This document shows positions 42,695 through 52,238 of a stretch of 64,000 nucleotides of DNA, one piece after another. Position numbers and translations under genes: made by a program. The stretch is taken from assembly GCA_035295745.1 (NCBI GenBank), contig DATGIL010000053.1, forward strand, positions 1-64,000, read 5' to 3'. Position 1 is the stretch's first letter. Each line of letters opens with the position of its first letter. The stretch is from JAIQFL01 sp035295745 (GTDB lineage: Bacteria > Acidobacteriota > Terriglobia > Bryobacterales > Bryobacteraceae). The notes below the pieces were generated by a model. The model saw only the letters and a program-made list of their open reading frames with translations. It had not been told where the DNA came from and did not search any database.

Positions 42695-43936
42695 ATGGAG
42701 ATCCCGCGCAGAGCCTTCCTGGGCGCAGCCGCGTCAGCTTTTGCCTTCGCGCAACGCCCGTCCGTCCCTGAGTCCATTCGCAATCTGAAGCCGATGACCG
42801 GCGGCATTCAGCCTATCACCGATCAGGAACGCCAGGCCCGCATCGAAAAAGCCCGCAAGCTCATGCGCGACCACAAGCTCAACGCGCTCGTGCTCGAAGG
42901 CGGCGCCAGCCTCTTCTATTTCACCGGTACACGATGGCCGCAGAGCGACCGAACCTTCGTATGGGTGCTCCCGGCACGAGGCCAGCCGGCTTGGATCGTT
43001 CCCGATCCCGACCAGGAGCGTGCCCATTCCGCCATCCACATGGGAAGCGATATCCGCGGCTGGGCCGAAGGCGACGGACCCTATCGCAAGATCGCGCAAT
43101 TCCTCAAAGACCGCGGCGCCGGATCGGGATCGGTCGGCATCGAGGAGCGAGTTCGCTTCGCCGTGTTCGACGGCATGCGCAAGGAGTTATCCGGTGTTGA
43201 GTTCACCAGCGGCGACCCGGTCACCGTCGGATGCAGGGTCATCAAATCTCCTGCGGAAATCGCGTTACTGCAGCGGGCTAATGACATCACCATCGCCGCC
43301 TACCAGGCCGCCTTCTCCACCATGCATGACGGCATGCCCCAAGGCGAACTGAGCGCCAACATCTCGGCGGCATACGCGGCGCTCGGCGCGCAAGGCAATG
43401 CCATGGTCATTTTCGGAAAGTACACCGCCTTTCCGCATGGCAGTATCCAGCCGCAGACGCTGCATGAGGGCGACATGGTGCTGGTGGATGACGGGTGCAG
43501 CGTGGAAGGCTATCAGTCCGACATCACTCGCACCACGGTGCTCGGCAAGCCCACTGCCCGCCAGCGCGAAATCTGGAACCTGGAGCGAAAAGCCCAGGAC
43601 GCGGCCTTGGCAGCGGCGAAGCCGGGTGCCACCTGCGAGTCGGTTGACGCGGCCGCGCGAAATGTCATCACCGACGCCGGTTTCGGGCCTGGGTACCAGG
43701 TCCCCGGACTACCGCATCGCACCGGACACGGCATCGGACTCGAAGGCCACGAATGGACCTACCTGGTGAAGGGGAACCAGACGAAACTGGAGCCTGGCAT
43801 GTGCTTCAGCAACGAGCCGACCATCGCCATCTACGGCGAGTTCGGCGTTCGCCTGGAAGACTGCATGTACATCACGCCCGAAGGGGCCAAGATGTTCACC
43901 AGGCAGAGTCCGGCGATCGATCAGCCGTTCGGGTAA
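42695..43936 (+). CDS. Exported M24-family (Xaa-Pro) aminopeptidase
   Basis: A 413-residue metallopeptidase with a Tat-like signal (PRRAFLGAAASAFAFAQ). A creatinase-type N-terminal domain (about 40-185) precedes the pita-bread catalytic domain (190-413), whose five metal ligands are all visible: Asp265 (MVLVDDG), Asp276 (YQSDITR), His345 (HRTGHGIGLEGHE), Glu374 (SNEPTIAI) and Glu388 (GVRLED). It should cleave the bond before proline in peptides, in the periplasm. It is followed 33 bp later by a shortened paralogue of its N-terminal domain. A double-hairpin repeat lies just upstream. Confidence 0.93.
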   Translation: MEIPRRAFLGAAASAFAFAQRPSVPESIRNLKPMTGGIQPITDQERQARIEKARKLMRDHKLNALVLEGGASLFYFTGTRWPQSDRTFVWVLPARGQPAWIVPDPDQERAHSAIHMGSDIRGWAEGDGPYRKIAQFLKDRGAGSGSVGIEERVRFAVFDGMRKELSGVEFTSGDPVTVGCRVIKSPAEIALLQRANDITIAAYQAAFSTMHDGMPQGELSANISAAYAALGAQGNAMVIFGKYTAFPHGSIQPQTLHEGDMVLVDDGCSVEGYQSDITRTTVLGKPTARQREIWNLERKAQDAALAAAKPGATCESVDAAARNVITDAGFGPGYQVPGLPHRTGHGIGLEGHEWTYLVKGNQTKLEPGMCFSNEPTIAIYGEFGVRLEDCMYITPEGAKMFTRQSPAIDQPFG

Positions 43937-43969
43937 CGCATTGACGGTGATTCACAAAGGGGAAGCCTA

Positions 43970-44458
43970 ATGCCACAAACTGCCGCAGTTTCCACAGATG
44001 TCTATCGTGAGCGCATCGCCAAACTTCAGGAAGCGATGAAGGAGTTTGGACTCGGGGCGATCGTCCTCGAGCCCGGCCCCGCCATGCTCTACCTGACCGG
44101 CGTCCGCTGGGGAAAGAGCGAACGCACCTTTGCGGTCGTGTTACCGGTGAAAGGCGAGCCGGTCTGGGTGCTTCCCGGCTTCGAGGAGATGCGCGCCAGG
44201 GAACTGATCCACGTAGGCGACGACATACGGGTATGGCAGGAAGACGACAGTCCCTACGCCCGCATCGTCCAAGGAATGAAAGACCGGGGCGTGGGTACGT
44301 CAGCGCCGGGCAAAGTCGGCGTGGACGACGCAGCTCGCTTCTTCGTTTTTGACGGAATCCGGAAGCTCGCCCCTAAAGTCGATTACGTGGGGGCGCAACA
44401 AGCGCTCAAGGCTGCAGGAGTGGACACGACGCAACCAGCTCGTGGTGGCCGCCGGTAG
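43970..44458 (+). pseudogene. Stand-alone creatinase-type N-terminal domain (truncated M24 paralogue)
   Basis: A 162-residue protein that aligns by eye with residues about 40-180 of the preceding M24 peptidase (for example GPAMLYLTGVRWGKSERTFA against GASLFYFTGTRWPQSDRTFV) and ends where the catalytic domain should begin. The last 15 residues (GVDTTQPARGGRR) look unrelated, as if the gene had been cut and closed by chance. No signal peptide and no catalytic residue is present. It may be a decayed copy or a small regulatory partner; the normal start (AAGGGGAAGCC before the ATG) shows it could still be translated. Confidence 0.75.
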
Positions 44459-44460
44459 AA

Positions 44461-44489
44461 TTGACAGTACAAATATGCCGAACCATATT
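44461..44489 (+). promoter_or_regulatory. Candidate sigma-70 promoter of the first Oar-like gene
   Basis: TTGACA (44461-44466) and CATATT (44484-44489, four of six matches) are 17 bp apart, in a visibly AT-rich gap of 170 bp upstream of the receptor gene. The leader is about 130 bases long. Confidence 0.45.
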
Positions 44490-44628
44490 TAGACGGCGCT
44501 GTTCATCTTTTGTTAACACCTATTTACCGGAAATTTGGTTAATTTGGAGCCGGATGGTTGTATTGGTTTAACCTGCTGCGGTAAAATCACCCCAATTCAC
44601 CAAAATTTGTAGGGGGTACAACCGAAGT

Positions 44629-47600
44629 ATGAAGTGTTTTCTCGCGGCCATGCTGTTTACCGCAGCCATGGCTTATGGGCAAGTCGATATCACTTCTGTG
44701 ACCGGTCAGGTGACCGATCCAACCGGATCTGCCGTTCCCGGTGCAACCGTAATCGCTACCAATTCCGCCACTGGTGCAAAACTCAGCACCGCCACGTCGG
44801 ATAGGGGCGAATACACCATTCCAGCAATGCCTGCAGGCACCTACAGCGTTTCCGTGTCCAAGGCTGGTTTCAAGACCGAAATACGTGACGGTGTCGCTCT
44901 GATCGTTGGCGTTCCCGGTACCCTTAACGTAAAACTCTCCGTCGGCCAAACGTCAGAGACCGTGGAAGTCACGGCGGGAGCCGAAGTGGTGCAAACAGCA
45001 ACCGCTGACGTGAGCACCAACTTAACAGGAAAGCAATTAACCGATCTGCCGTTCGCCACGCGCAATGCGATCGAGTTGCTTGTAGATGCGCCGGGCACCC
45101 AGACGCCCACCAATCCGCGCAGCTCCACGATTAACGGCATGCCCAAGGGCGCGTTAAACATCACCATCGACGGCATGAACACTCAGGACAACAACCTGAA
45201 GTCGAGCGATGGTTACTTCAGCTACATCATGCCTTCCGTAGACGCATTGGAAGAGGTCACCCTCACTACGTCGGCGGCCGGTGTGGACAGCACCGCGCAG
45301 GGCGGGGCCCAGATCAAGTTCGTCACCCGCTCGGGCACCAACTCCTTCCACGGAGGTGGATTCTGGCAGGATCGCAACACCTTCTTCAACGCCAACTACT
45401 TTTACAACAACCAGCTCGGTTTGCCCCGCGATATCGTCAAGCTGAACCAGTACGGCGGCCACGGCGGCGGCCCCATCAAGAAGAACAAAGTCTTCTTCTT
45501 CGGCAACGTCGAGATCTATCGCTTCCCCGGCACCAACGCCTACAGCCGAACCTATCTGACCCCGAGTGCTTCAAACGGCATTTACACCTATAAAGACTCC
45601 TCGGGCAATATTCAGAACGTCAACCTGCTGCAGCTCGCCGGCGCCAACCAGGCGCCCGCCGGAACCCGTGCCTACACTACCACCCTCGATCCGACTTTCG
45701 CCAAGACCTACGCACAGGAACAGCAACTGGGCGCGAGCGGCGTCGTAAAGAACAACCAGTCGAGCAACGACTACAACACCCTCACCACCACCTATCAGCC
45801 GACCGGTACGGACTCTCGCGACTTCTACACTTTCCGTCTCGACTACAACGTGACCTCCAAGCACACGTTGTCCTTCGTCTACAACTACGACAAGTACGTT
45901 TCTGTGCCCGACTTCCTCAACGGCATCGTGCCCGTCTTCCCCGGCTCCGGTACAGTGCTTTTCTCGAACGTCAATACCGGCCAGCGCAGCAACCGTTTCG
46001 ACGGTACGATCTCACTGCGTTCGGTGGTCACCAACCGGATGACCAACGAGTTCCGTGCGGGATTGAATGGCGGCACTGTTCTCTTCTTCGATGCGATCGC
46101 ACCGGGATTGTTCTCCCCGTGGCGTGGATACACTCCGAGCTTCGCCAGCCCCGGAACCGGCCTCTCCAGTATCACCACCACGTCCGGTCCGCAGCGCCGC
46201 AACGCGCCGGTCAAGAACATCGGCGACACCGTGACCTGGGTAAAGGGAAGTCACCAGCTCAGCTTCGGTTACAGCTACGATCAGATCAACCTGTTCCAGG
46301 TGATCGTCGGCCGCTCCCAGATCCCATCGATCTCATTAGGCATCGCGTCGAACGATCCGATCTTCAACGGCAGCACCAACATCTTCACCGCTGCCAACCT
46401 GCCCGGCTCCAACTCCACGCAGCAAGGCCAGGCGGCCAACCTGTATGCCGATGTCACGGGCCGTGTGTCGAGCATCACGCAACAGTTGGTGCTGAGCGAA
46501 GCCAACAAGCAGTACGGGATCGCGGCCCCCATCGATCGCGATCATATGCGCGAGCTGGGCTTCTTTGTGCAGGACCAGTGGCGCATCGCCCCGAATCTGA
46601 CTGCGACGCTCGGCCTGCGTTATGAGAAGCAATTCGCGTTCGTAAATCAGGACGGCTTGTATTCGGCGGTCAGCTACCCCGGTCTCTGGGGGGTCTCGGG
46701 TGTGGGTAACCTCTTCCAGCCGGGCAACCTGAGCGGCGTCGCGCCGACCTACGTACCGATCACGTCCAGCCCGTACACTCCTCCGGGAGTTTTCGCGCCT
46801 TCCGTCGGACTCGCATGGACGCTGCCGGCTAAGGAAGGATTCCTGAAGATCCTGACTGGAAGCCACTCCGGCGCCACGGCGGTATTGCGCGGCGGCTACG
46901 CCATCGCTACGGTTCGCGAAGGCATGAACGTCTACCAGAGCCTTTTTGCCCAGAACCAGGGCATCACGATCGACGCCTCGGTTTCGCCGACCACTTACCC
47001 GGCTAACTTTGGCCCCGGCGGCAGCGTCAATTTCAGCGACCCGACGCTCCCGTCCCGCATCTCCAGCCTGCCGACCACTCCCAGCTACCCGATTCCCGCC
47101 AGCTTTACCACCAGCGTGAACGGATTTGACCCCAATCTCAAAACGGGATACGTGCAGAGCTGGAATCTCAGCTATCAGCGCGAGCTCGATCGCAATACCG
47201 TGCTGGAAATCCGTTATAACGGAAACCACGGAACGGACCTGTGGCGGCAGATCGGCCTCAACGAAGTCAACATTTTCGAAAATGGTTTCCTGAGCGAATT
47301 CCAAACCGCCCAGAACAACCTGGCGATCGCGCGCGGCGGCAACATCACCAACGCGACGACCAACAATTATGGGAACCAGGGATTGCCCGGCCAAAAGAAT
47401 ATCCCGATTTTGCAGACGGCTATCGGCAATACCACTGACACGACCACTGCCACCAACCTGATGCTCGGTGCAGCGGGAACCGTGGCCAACTCCATCGCCA
47501 CCAACGCGGCCCGTATGGCCTCTTTGACGGCGGCTGGTTATCCGGCCAACTTCTTCGTGGTCAATCCGACCGTGGCAGGCGGCGGCTCGTATGCTTTGAC

Positions 47601-48504
47601 CAACTCCGGGGCTACCTACTACAACGCCGGAGTCGTGGAAGTACGGCGACGTCTCTCTTCTGGCATCCAACTCCAGGGGAGTTACACGTTTGCAAAGGCT
47701 CTCGGCAATGGCGCGACGGCCAGCTCCAGCGACTTCTCCACGCCGACCACACTACGCAATCGCGGGCTCGATAAGGTGCCGGAAGCCTTCGATATCCGCA
47801 ACGCGATCAAGATCAACAGCATCTACGAGCTGCCGTTCGGACCGGGGAAGCGTTTCAATTCCTCCAACGTGGTGGCACGCAAGATCATGGAAGGCTGGCA
47901 GATCGCTGGCGTGGCCCGATTCCAGTCCGGAACCCCGCTCTTCTTCAGCGGACTCGGCACGTTCAACAACAACGGCGCCACCGGACAGGGCGTGATCCTG
48001 CACAACATCACGCAGTCGCAGATTCAATCCATGGTTGGTATCTATAAAACCAGCCTGCCTGGTCCGAACGGCGGCATCATCTATTACCTGCCGCCGCCGA
48101 GCACTACCTCCACCTCCGGGCTGAACAGCTCCAACAACACCAACCTGCTCTACAACACCCAGGCGGCGTTCAACGTCAACGGTTTGACTCCCGCCCAGGT
48201 GAACCCGAACGCTCCTTACATCGGACCGGCGCCTGCCGGCCAGCTCGGCGATGAGATCTACTTCTATCTCCCCTGGCAGCGGCACTTCGACGTCAACCTG
48301 CAGAAGACCACGCGCATCAAGGAAGGCGTCAATCTGCAGATTCGGGTGTCGGCCCTCGATGTTCTCAACTTGACCAACTTCCTGCCTGGCAGCGGCAACA
48401 CCAGCTCGACGTTCGGCCAGGTCACTTCGGCGTACCGGGATATTTCCGGTACGGTCGATCCGGGCGCCCGCATCATCGAGTGGCTGGTTCGGGTCAACTT
48501 CTAA
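44629..48504 (+). CDS. Oar-like TonB-dependent outer-membrane receptor with carboxypeptidase regulatory-like domain
   Basis: A 1291-residue outer-membrane protein. A signal peptide (CFLAAMLFTAAMAYGQ) is followed by a carboxypeptidase regulatory-like domain (about 20-105: VTGQVTDPTGSAVPGATV, GEYTIPAMPAGTYSVSV), a plug domain (about 110-230: GKQLTDLPFATRNAIELLVD, STINGMPKGALNITIDGMN) and a long beta barrel ending in the aromatic signature IEWLVRVNF. This is the acidobacterial Oar-like type, presumably taking up large ligands with TonB energy. The paralogue at 52239-56144 has the same order and many near-identical stretches. The following gene (38 bp) is probably cotranscribed. Confidence 0.93.
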   Translation: MKCFLAAMLFTAAMAYGQVDITSVTGQVTDPTGSAVPGATVIATNSATGAKLSTATSDRGEYTIPAMPAGTYSVSVSKAGFKTEIRDGVALIVGVPGTLNVKLSVGQTSETVEVTAGAEVVQTATADVSTNLTGKQLTDLPFATRNAIELLVDAPGTQTPTNPRSSTINGMPKGALNITIDGMNTQDNNLKSSDGYFSYIMPSVDALEEVTLTTSAAGVDSTAQGGAQIKFVTRSGTNSFHGGGFWQDRNTFFNANYFYNNQLGLPRDIVKLNQYGGHGGGPIKKNKVFFFGNVEIYRFPGTNAYSRTYLTPSASNGIYTYKDSSGNIQNVNLLQLAGANQAPAGTRAYTTTLDPTFAKTYAQEQQLGASGVVKNNQSSNDYNTLTTTYQPTGTDSRDFYTFRLDYNVTSKHTLSFVYNYDKYVSVPDFLNGIVPVFPGSGTVLFSNVNTGQRSNRFDGTISLRSVVTNRMTNEFRAGLNGGTVLFFDAIAPGLFSPWRGYTPSFASPGTGLSSITTTSGPQRRNAPVKNIGDTVTWVKGSHQLSFGYSYDQINLFQVIVGRSQIPSISLGIASNDPIFNGSTNIFTAANLPGSNSTQQGQAANLYADVTGRVSSITQQLVLSEANKQYGIAAPIDRDHMRELGFFVQDQWRIAPNLTATLGLRYEKQFAFVNQDGLYSAVSYPGLWGVSGVGNLFQPGNLSGVAPTYVPITSSPYTPPGVFAPSVGLAWTLPAKEGFLKILTGSHSGATAVLRGGYAIATVREGMNVYQSLFAQNQGITIDASVSPTTYPANFGPGGSVNFSDPTLPSRISSLPTTPSYPIPASFTTSVNGFDPNLKTGYVQSWNLSYQRELDRNTVLEIRYNGNHGTDLWRQIGLNEVNIFENGFLSEFQTAQNNLAIARGGNITNATTNNYGNQGLPGQKNIPILQTAIGNTTDTTTATNLMLGAAGTVANSIATNAARMASLTAAGYPANFFVVNPTVAGGGSYALTNSGATYYNAGVVEVRRRLSSGIQLQGSYTFAKALGNGATASSSDFSTPTTLRNRGLDKVPEAFDIRNAIKINSIYELPFGPGKRFNSSNVVARKIMEGWQIAGVARFQSGTPLFFSGLGTFNNNGATGQGVILHNITQSQIQSMVGIYKTSLPGPNGGIIYYLPPPSTTSTSGLNSSNNTNLLYNTQAAFNVNGLTPAQVNPNAPYIGPAPAGQLGDEIYFYLPWQRHFDVNLQKTTRIKEGVNLQIRVSALDVLNLTNFLPGSGNTSSTFGQVTSAYRDISGTVDPGARIIEWLVRVNF

Positions 48505-48542
48505 GTAGCGCAGGCCCTGGTGCCTGCTTCGGGTCCTTTGTG

Positions 48543-50294
48543 ATGAATATCATTGACCGGCGAGCCTTTCTTTCAGGGCTCGCCGGTTCATTCCTTGCAG
48601 CAACTTCCGCTCCCGCCCATCCCGCCACGGAGCAAACCGGAACCTGTTGGTTGGATGTCGCCGCACCCTTCGTGGTGGTCGATCGCGATCTTAAAATCTC
48701 CACCGAGATCCTCCTCACCGCCACCTGCTTCCCAGGTGTCGACGGATATATCAATCCGAGGAACGCCACGGAGTACGAAGTCCTGGTCTACGACGCGTCC
48801 GGCAAGGACGTGCGGCTCGACCGCTCTAAGCTCGAAATCCCTTCGCTGCACCCGACCCTGTTGAATCTGCAGCAACTGTCCGGGCGCGATTCCTTCTTCG
48901 GAGGGGCGCGTATCCGCGTCGCGCCGTCGCCACACCAGGTGCCGCGAGCCGGCGACCTGTTCAGTGCAGGCTTCGTCCGCTGGAACCTGCCTCGCAATTT
49001 CGATAACGTCCACGCGCATCCGGCACCGCCGCAACAGGTGGTGGGACGATTCAACTACTCGATGCCCTTTCCGGCGCTGGACGAATACCACTGCGCGTTT
49101 GCGCTCTTCAATCCCAATGACGACGCGTCGTTCGGCCTGGTCCGGGTGGTCGATCGCATGGGCCAGACGGTGGTGCAGCGGCGTTACGAGTTGCGTCCTC
49201 ATCAGACCACTTTGTACTCGCTCGCCGATCTGAAGACGGCCGATTCGCCTGGTGAAGCCTTGGCGATTGTCCCTCTGGCGGAGCCGAAACTCCGTGATGG
49301 CGGAGTGGTCGTGGTGCGCAATGAGAGCGACAGGGCGTCGTTCGCCTACACGATCATGAAGGGCCGCGAAGGCGACAGCTTCACGGTGGAGCATCCCCTG
49401 CACTTCGCCGCCGACGCTCCGGTGAAGCCGGCGCGCGCGACTCCTTACGGTCCGAACCGTTCCTATCCTGCGCAGGCGTTGCTCTACACTCCAATGCTGT
49501 TCCGCGGCGTTCGTGTGGGCGATCTGCAACTCGATTCGCGCTTCTACCTGAGCTCGAGCCGCTGGCAGGAGGAGGCGCTGTGGATGCTTCCGCTGGTGAG
49601 CAACAGCGAAGGCCAGGTAGCGTGGGCCTCGAACCACGACGATCAACTCGCCAAACGCGTGGCGCCGTCCGGCCTCACCGATCAGGGCCTGGTGCGGCTT
49701 ACCGAATTCCAGAGCTGCCGCATCGATGCACGGGGTCTGCCGCTGCCTGATGGCTTCTCGGGCGGGTTCGGCGTGGCGACGATTCCGAAGACCTCGCATT
49801 CGCTGCTGAAGGTCGAGGTGCGCGCGACCACTTGGGGTCGGGTCGCGTTTACCCATTTCCGGCCTGGCGGCGCATCGGCCAAGGCTTATCGCGAGGTCGA
49901 CAATCGCGGCGGGCTGGCGACCGACTATATTGTCTCGGGCGTCCACGTGATCGGCACGGCGGCGAATCGCAAGCGCGATTGCCTGCTGGCGATCATGAAT
50001 ATCGAATTCGAAGAAGAGCGGGCGGGCGCGCCCAAGCTGCAACTCTTCGGACCAACGGGCCTGGTGGCAGAGAAGCAATTGGGCGACTTCCCGCCGTTGG
50101 CCTGCCGGCATTTGCGCGTGTCGACGCTCTTTCCCGAGGCGCAGAGCGATCCCGAGCATCCTTATACAATCAGGATGCAAGTGACGGGCGCGATGATGAT
50201 CGTCTCCGCATTACATATCGATTACGAGCGCCGCGACATCGCTTTGGAGCACGGGTCGGACAGGCACTCCACGTTCCAAGATTTCAAGTGTTAA
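48543..50294 (+). CDS. Tat-exported protein of unknown function
   Basis: A 583-residue protein from the ATG at 48543, with a twin-arginine signal (DRRAFLSGLAGSFLAATSAP) and cleavage expected near APAHPA. The mature part appears all-beta, with many short strands and few charged helices (for example FALFNPNDDASFGLVRVVDR, EKQLGDFPPLACRHLRVSTL). I do not recognise a family, nor any catalytic motif. It starts 38 bp after an Oar-like receptor gene on the same strand and may be its periplasmic or surface partner; Tat export suggests folding or cofactor loading in the cytoplasm. Confidence 0.8.
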   Translation: MNIIDRRAFLSGLAGSFLAATSAPAHPATEQTGTCWLDVAAPFVVVDRDLKISTEILLTATCFPGVDGYINPRNATEYEVLVYDASGKDVRLDRSKLEIPSLHPTLLNLQQLSGRDSFFGGARIRVAPSPHQVPRAGDLFSAGFVRWNLPRNFDNVHAHPAPPQQVVGRFNYSMPFPALDEYHCAFALFNPNDDASFGLVRVVDRMGQTVVQRRYELRPHQTTLYSLADLKTADSPGEALAIVPLAEPKLRDGGVVVVRNESDRASFAYTIMKGREGDSFTVEHPLHFAADAPVKPARATPYGPNRSYPAQALLYTPMLFRGVRVGDLQLDSRFYLSSSRWQEEALWMLPLVSNSEGQVAWASNHDDQLAKRVAPSGLTDQGLVRLTEFQSCRIDARGLPLPDGFSGGFGVATIPKTSHSLLKVEVRATTWGRVAFTHFRPGGASAKAYREVDNRGGLATDYIVSGVHVIGTAANRKRDCLLAIMNIEFEEERAGAPKLQLFGPTGLVAEKQLGDFPPLACRHLRVSTLFPEAQSDPEHPYTIRMQVTGAMMIVSALHIDYERRDIALEHGSDRHSTFQDFKC

Positions 50295-50513
50295 TGAACG
50301 GGGGGCCGGACGATCTGGCCACTGTGAACCCCTTTGTGTTGCAATCTCCCAAAACCCGGAATTCCGGGGAGACCGGTGAGTCCTGCGTGTACGGATTTTG
50401 CCTTTAGAGGGCAAGTGTACTGCAGTGCGCCGCGGATCAGCGGGGCACTGCGAGCGACCTGCCTGCCTGAGATGGCAATGTGGTGACAGTGATGAGCTGA
50501 TTGAATCAGAGCA
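50295..50513. other. Intergenic stretch without a gene
   Basis: About 220 bp between the Tat-exported protein gene and the broken antitoxin-like gene. It holds short inverted repeats (CCGGAATTCCGG) but no credible gene or promoter. Confidence 0.4.
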
Positions 50514-50707
50514 ATGAGCAAAGAGAATCTCCCAGAAGGATGGAGTGAAGAGAGAATTCAGAAAGTGCTGCTTATTACGAGCAGCAAAACGAGGAGGATG
50601 CTCTCATAGAGGACGAAGCCGGCGTTGAGTCCTCCGAAACCGTTATGAGCGTCCCCCACGACCTCGTCCCCAAGGTCCGGGAACTGATCGCAAAGCACAA
50701 TCGTTAA
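50514..50707 (+). pseudogene. Frameshifted small antitoxin-like gene
   Basis: Reading from the ATG at 50514 gives MSKENLPEGWSEERIQKV, then the frame breaks. One frame over, the sequence continues YYEQQNEEDALIEDEAGV and ESSETVMSVPHDLVPKVREL to a TAA at 50707. Together they form a 64-residue acidic protein whose central AYYEQQNEEDALIEDEA and terminal VPHDLVPKVRELIAKH resemble small antitoxin-like proteins common in cyanobacteria and other bacteria. The 194-bp length is one base short of an intact frame, so a single deletion near 50568 has inactivated it. No toxin gene of a known type is adjacent; the HEPN pair starts 158 bp downstream. Confidence 0.72.
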
Positions 50708-50864
50708 GTGGCCCGGAGGGCACACCTACGAGTCGGGCCTTAAACGTCAAAGTGAACCTTGCCGGCAGGGCACTGCCGTAGGGCGTCCACGCTCGTCGGC
50801 GTTCGGTTTGTGCGAACGCACGGATCTGTGTGTACCATGGTCTTGGGGGATCGCCCCTGGGACC

Positions 50865-51305
50865 ATGCCGTCTTTCGCGCAGAGTACGCCGACGAAAACG
50901 CGGAAGGATTTTCAGCGCTTGACTGAATTGCGAGCGAAGGACGCGACTACGTTGGCAAGGAGCCGTAATCAGCAGGGGGCCTATTACCTCGCAGGCCTCG
51001 CGGTCGAATGTGCTCTTAAGGCATGCATTGCCAAGAAGACCAAACGGCACGACTTCCCTGCTGATGCGAAACACGCCGGAAGAGTTTACTCTCATGATCT
51101 GATGGAGCTCCTGAAGTTGGCAGGCCTCGACACTCAACTCGACAGAGACATGAGAAACAATCCGCAGCTTGCGGCGAATTGGGGTGTGGTCAAGGCTTGG
51201 AGAGTTGATTGTCGATATGAAACCTCCGGGCTTAACGGGAAGGACATGGTCGACTCTTTGGATTCACCAGATGGGGTGCTGACATGGATCAAGCTACGTT
51301 GGTAA
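50865..51305 (+). CDS. HEPN-domain protein
   Basis: A 146-residue protein starting MPSFAQSTPTKTRKDFQRLT at the ATG at 50865; longer starts add unconserved residues. Residues about 35-95 match the HEPN fold: NQQGAYYLAGLAVECALKAC is the usual helix 1, and YSHDLMELLKLAGLD the usual helix 3. The RX4-6H nuclease motif is not clearly present; the nearest is R-VYS-H. HEPN proteins act as RNases in toxin-antitoxin and defence systems or as nucleotide-binding scaffolds. It overlaps the next gene by 22 bp. Base composition looks lower in GC than the neighbours, as expected for transferred DNA. Confidence 0.8.
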   Translation: MPSFAQSTPTKTRKDFQRLTELRAKDATTLARSRNQQGAYYLAGLAVECALKACIAKKTKRHDFPADAKHAGRVYSHDLMELLKLAGLDTQLDRDMRNNPQLAANWGVVKAWRVDCRYETSGLNGKDMVDSLDSPDGVLTWIKLRW

Positions 51306-51856
51306 GAGAGGACTGGGTTGTCGAGGCGCAGGTGTTGGAAGCGCTTGACCGAGCAGGCGTCCCCGTAACCTTGTGCGAGTGGAATTATGTCCCGCAGCTC
51401 GAAGAGTGGCAGCTCATTGTCGCGACACCCTGGCACGATAGCAAAGGCCCTCGCACCGCCTACAGAGCCGTCGTTGATGCCCTTGAAAAGGCGGGCGTAT
51501 ACCAGCGCATACCAATCCGGCGCGTGTATCTGAAAAGTCCGGATGATTCGCTAGTCAAACTCCTCCAGCAGGAATACCGAACGCCATGGGATGGCTCCGT
51601 TCACATTCTCCGGAACCACGGAAACGGAAAAGCGCAGGATTACTCGCTCGTTTTCACTCCGATCACGCGCGCCGACTTCGCGCCGGTGCAGCGTTTCTCA
51701 ACCCTAGATGATCTCAGCGAATTCTTGATCGAGGACTTGCACTTGAGCCCGAGCGCCTCCCAGGGCGCCTTGGATGAGATGAAACGCACCGGAGCGGGTT
51801 CGATATATCCTGTTACTTTGACGACGCGCCAGTTAAAGAAACTCGGATTATCCTAG
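51284..51856 (+). CDS. Unknown protein coupled to the HEPN gene
   Basis: A 190-residue cytoplasmic protein, start ATG inside the HEPN gene (22-bp overlap), so translation is coupled. The first half has WVVEAQVLEALDRAGVPVTL, and the middle YRAVVDALEKAGVYQRIPIR followed by KSPDDSLVKLLQQEY. The C-terminal third ends in a possible helical hairpin (TLDDLSEFLIEDLHLSPSAS, TTRQLKKLGLS). It lacks the GSx10DxD motif of MNT nucleotidyltransferases, the usual HEPN partner, so the module is not a classical HEPN-MNT pair. I do not recognise the family. It may be the antidote, sensor or effector partner of the HEPN protein. Confidence 0.75.
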   Translation: MDQATLVREDWVVEAQVLEALDRAGVPVTLCEWNYVPQLEEWQLIVATPWHDSKGPRTAYRAVVDALEKAGVYQRIPIRRVYLKSPDDSLVKLLQQEYRTPWDGSVHILRNHGNGKAQDYSLVFTPITRADFAPVQRFSTLDDLSEFLIEDLHLSPSASQGALDEMKRTGAGSIYPVTLTTRQLKKLGLS

Positions 51857-52238
51857 AGATTTAAAAGGGCTTTTGAAATTGGTCTGACTGAACGTGCCGA
51901 AGAGCTGGCGCCACGCCTGAATACGCGTCAAGGGACAGCAGGTTAAAAGACCTGCGAGGCGGTTGAATGGGTGGCACGGGGTTGTTGCCATCTCGGACTC
52001 TTGCCACTCTCAACTGGTCGAAGTTTTAACCGCAGGCGAAGCCAAGTCGCGGGCGAAGTGGTTTTGCACGCTCATTTTTTAACCCTTATGACGTGGCGGG
52101 AGAGGAAAGCAGGACCGACCCTCCACTGAATTAACGTCAACTCTCCTCGTTAACTGCCAAATAACACGCCCTTTACTTGTGCACTTCTCGAACTCCGTGC
52201 CAGAGTCAGAACTAAGCACTCGCTCGCGGAGGGATCAA
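51857..52238. other. Intergenic stretch upstream of the second Oar-like gene
   Basis: About 380 bp without a convincing gene. A weak hairpin AAAAG-GG-CTTTT follows the end of the HEPN partner gene, and GCAGGT-6-ACCTGC (about 51940-51957) is a short perfect stem. The last 100 bp are AT-rich and must hold the promoter of the receptor gene, but no clear hexamer pair is seen. GCGGAGGGATCAA just before 52239 is a good ribosome binding site. Confidence 0.45.

Noticed and set aside
51857..52238. tRNA or small RNA gene upstream of the second Oar-like gene
   Set aside because: Only short hairpins are found; no cloverleaf, T-loop motif or promoter-terminator pair can be drawn.
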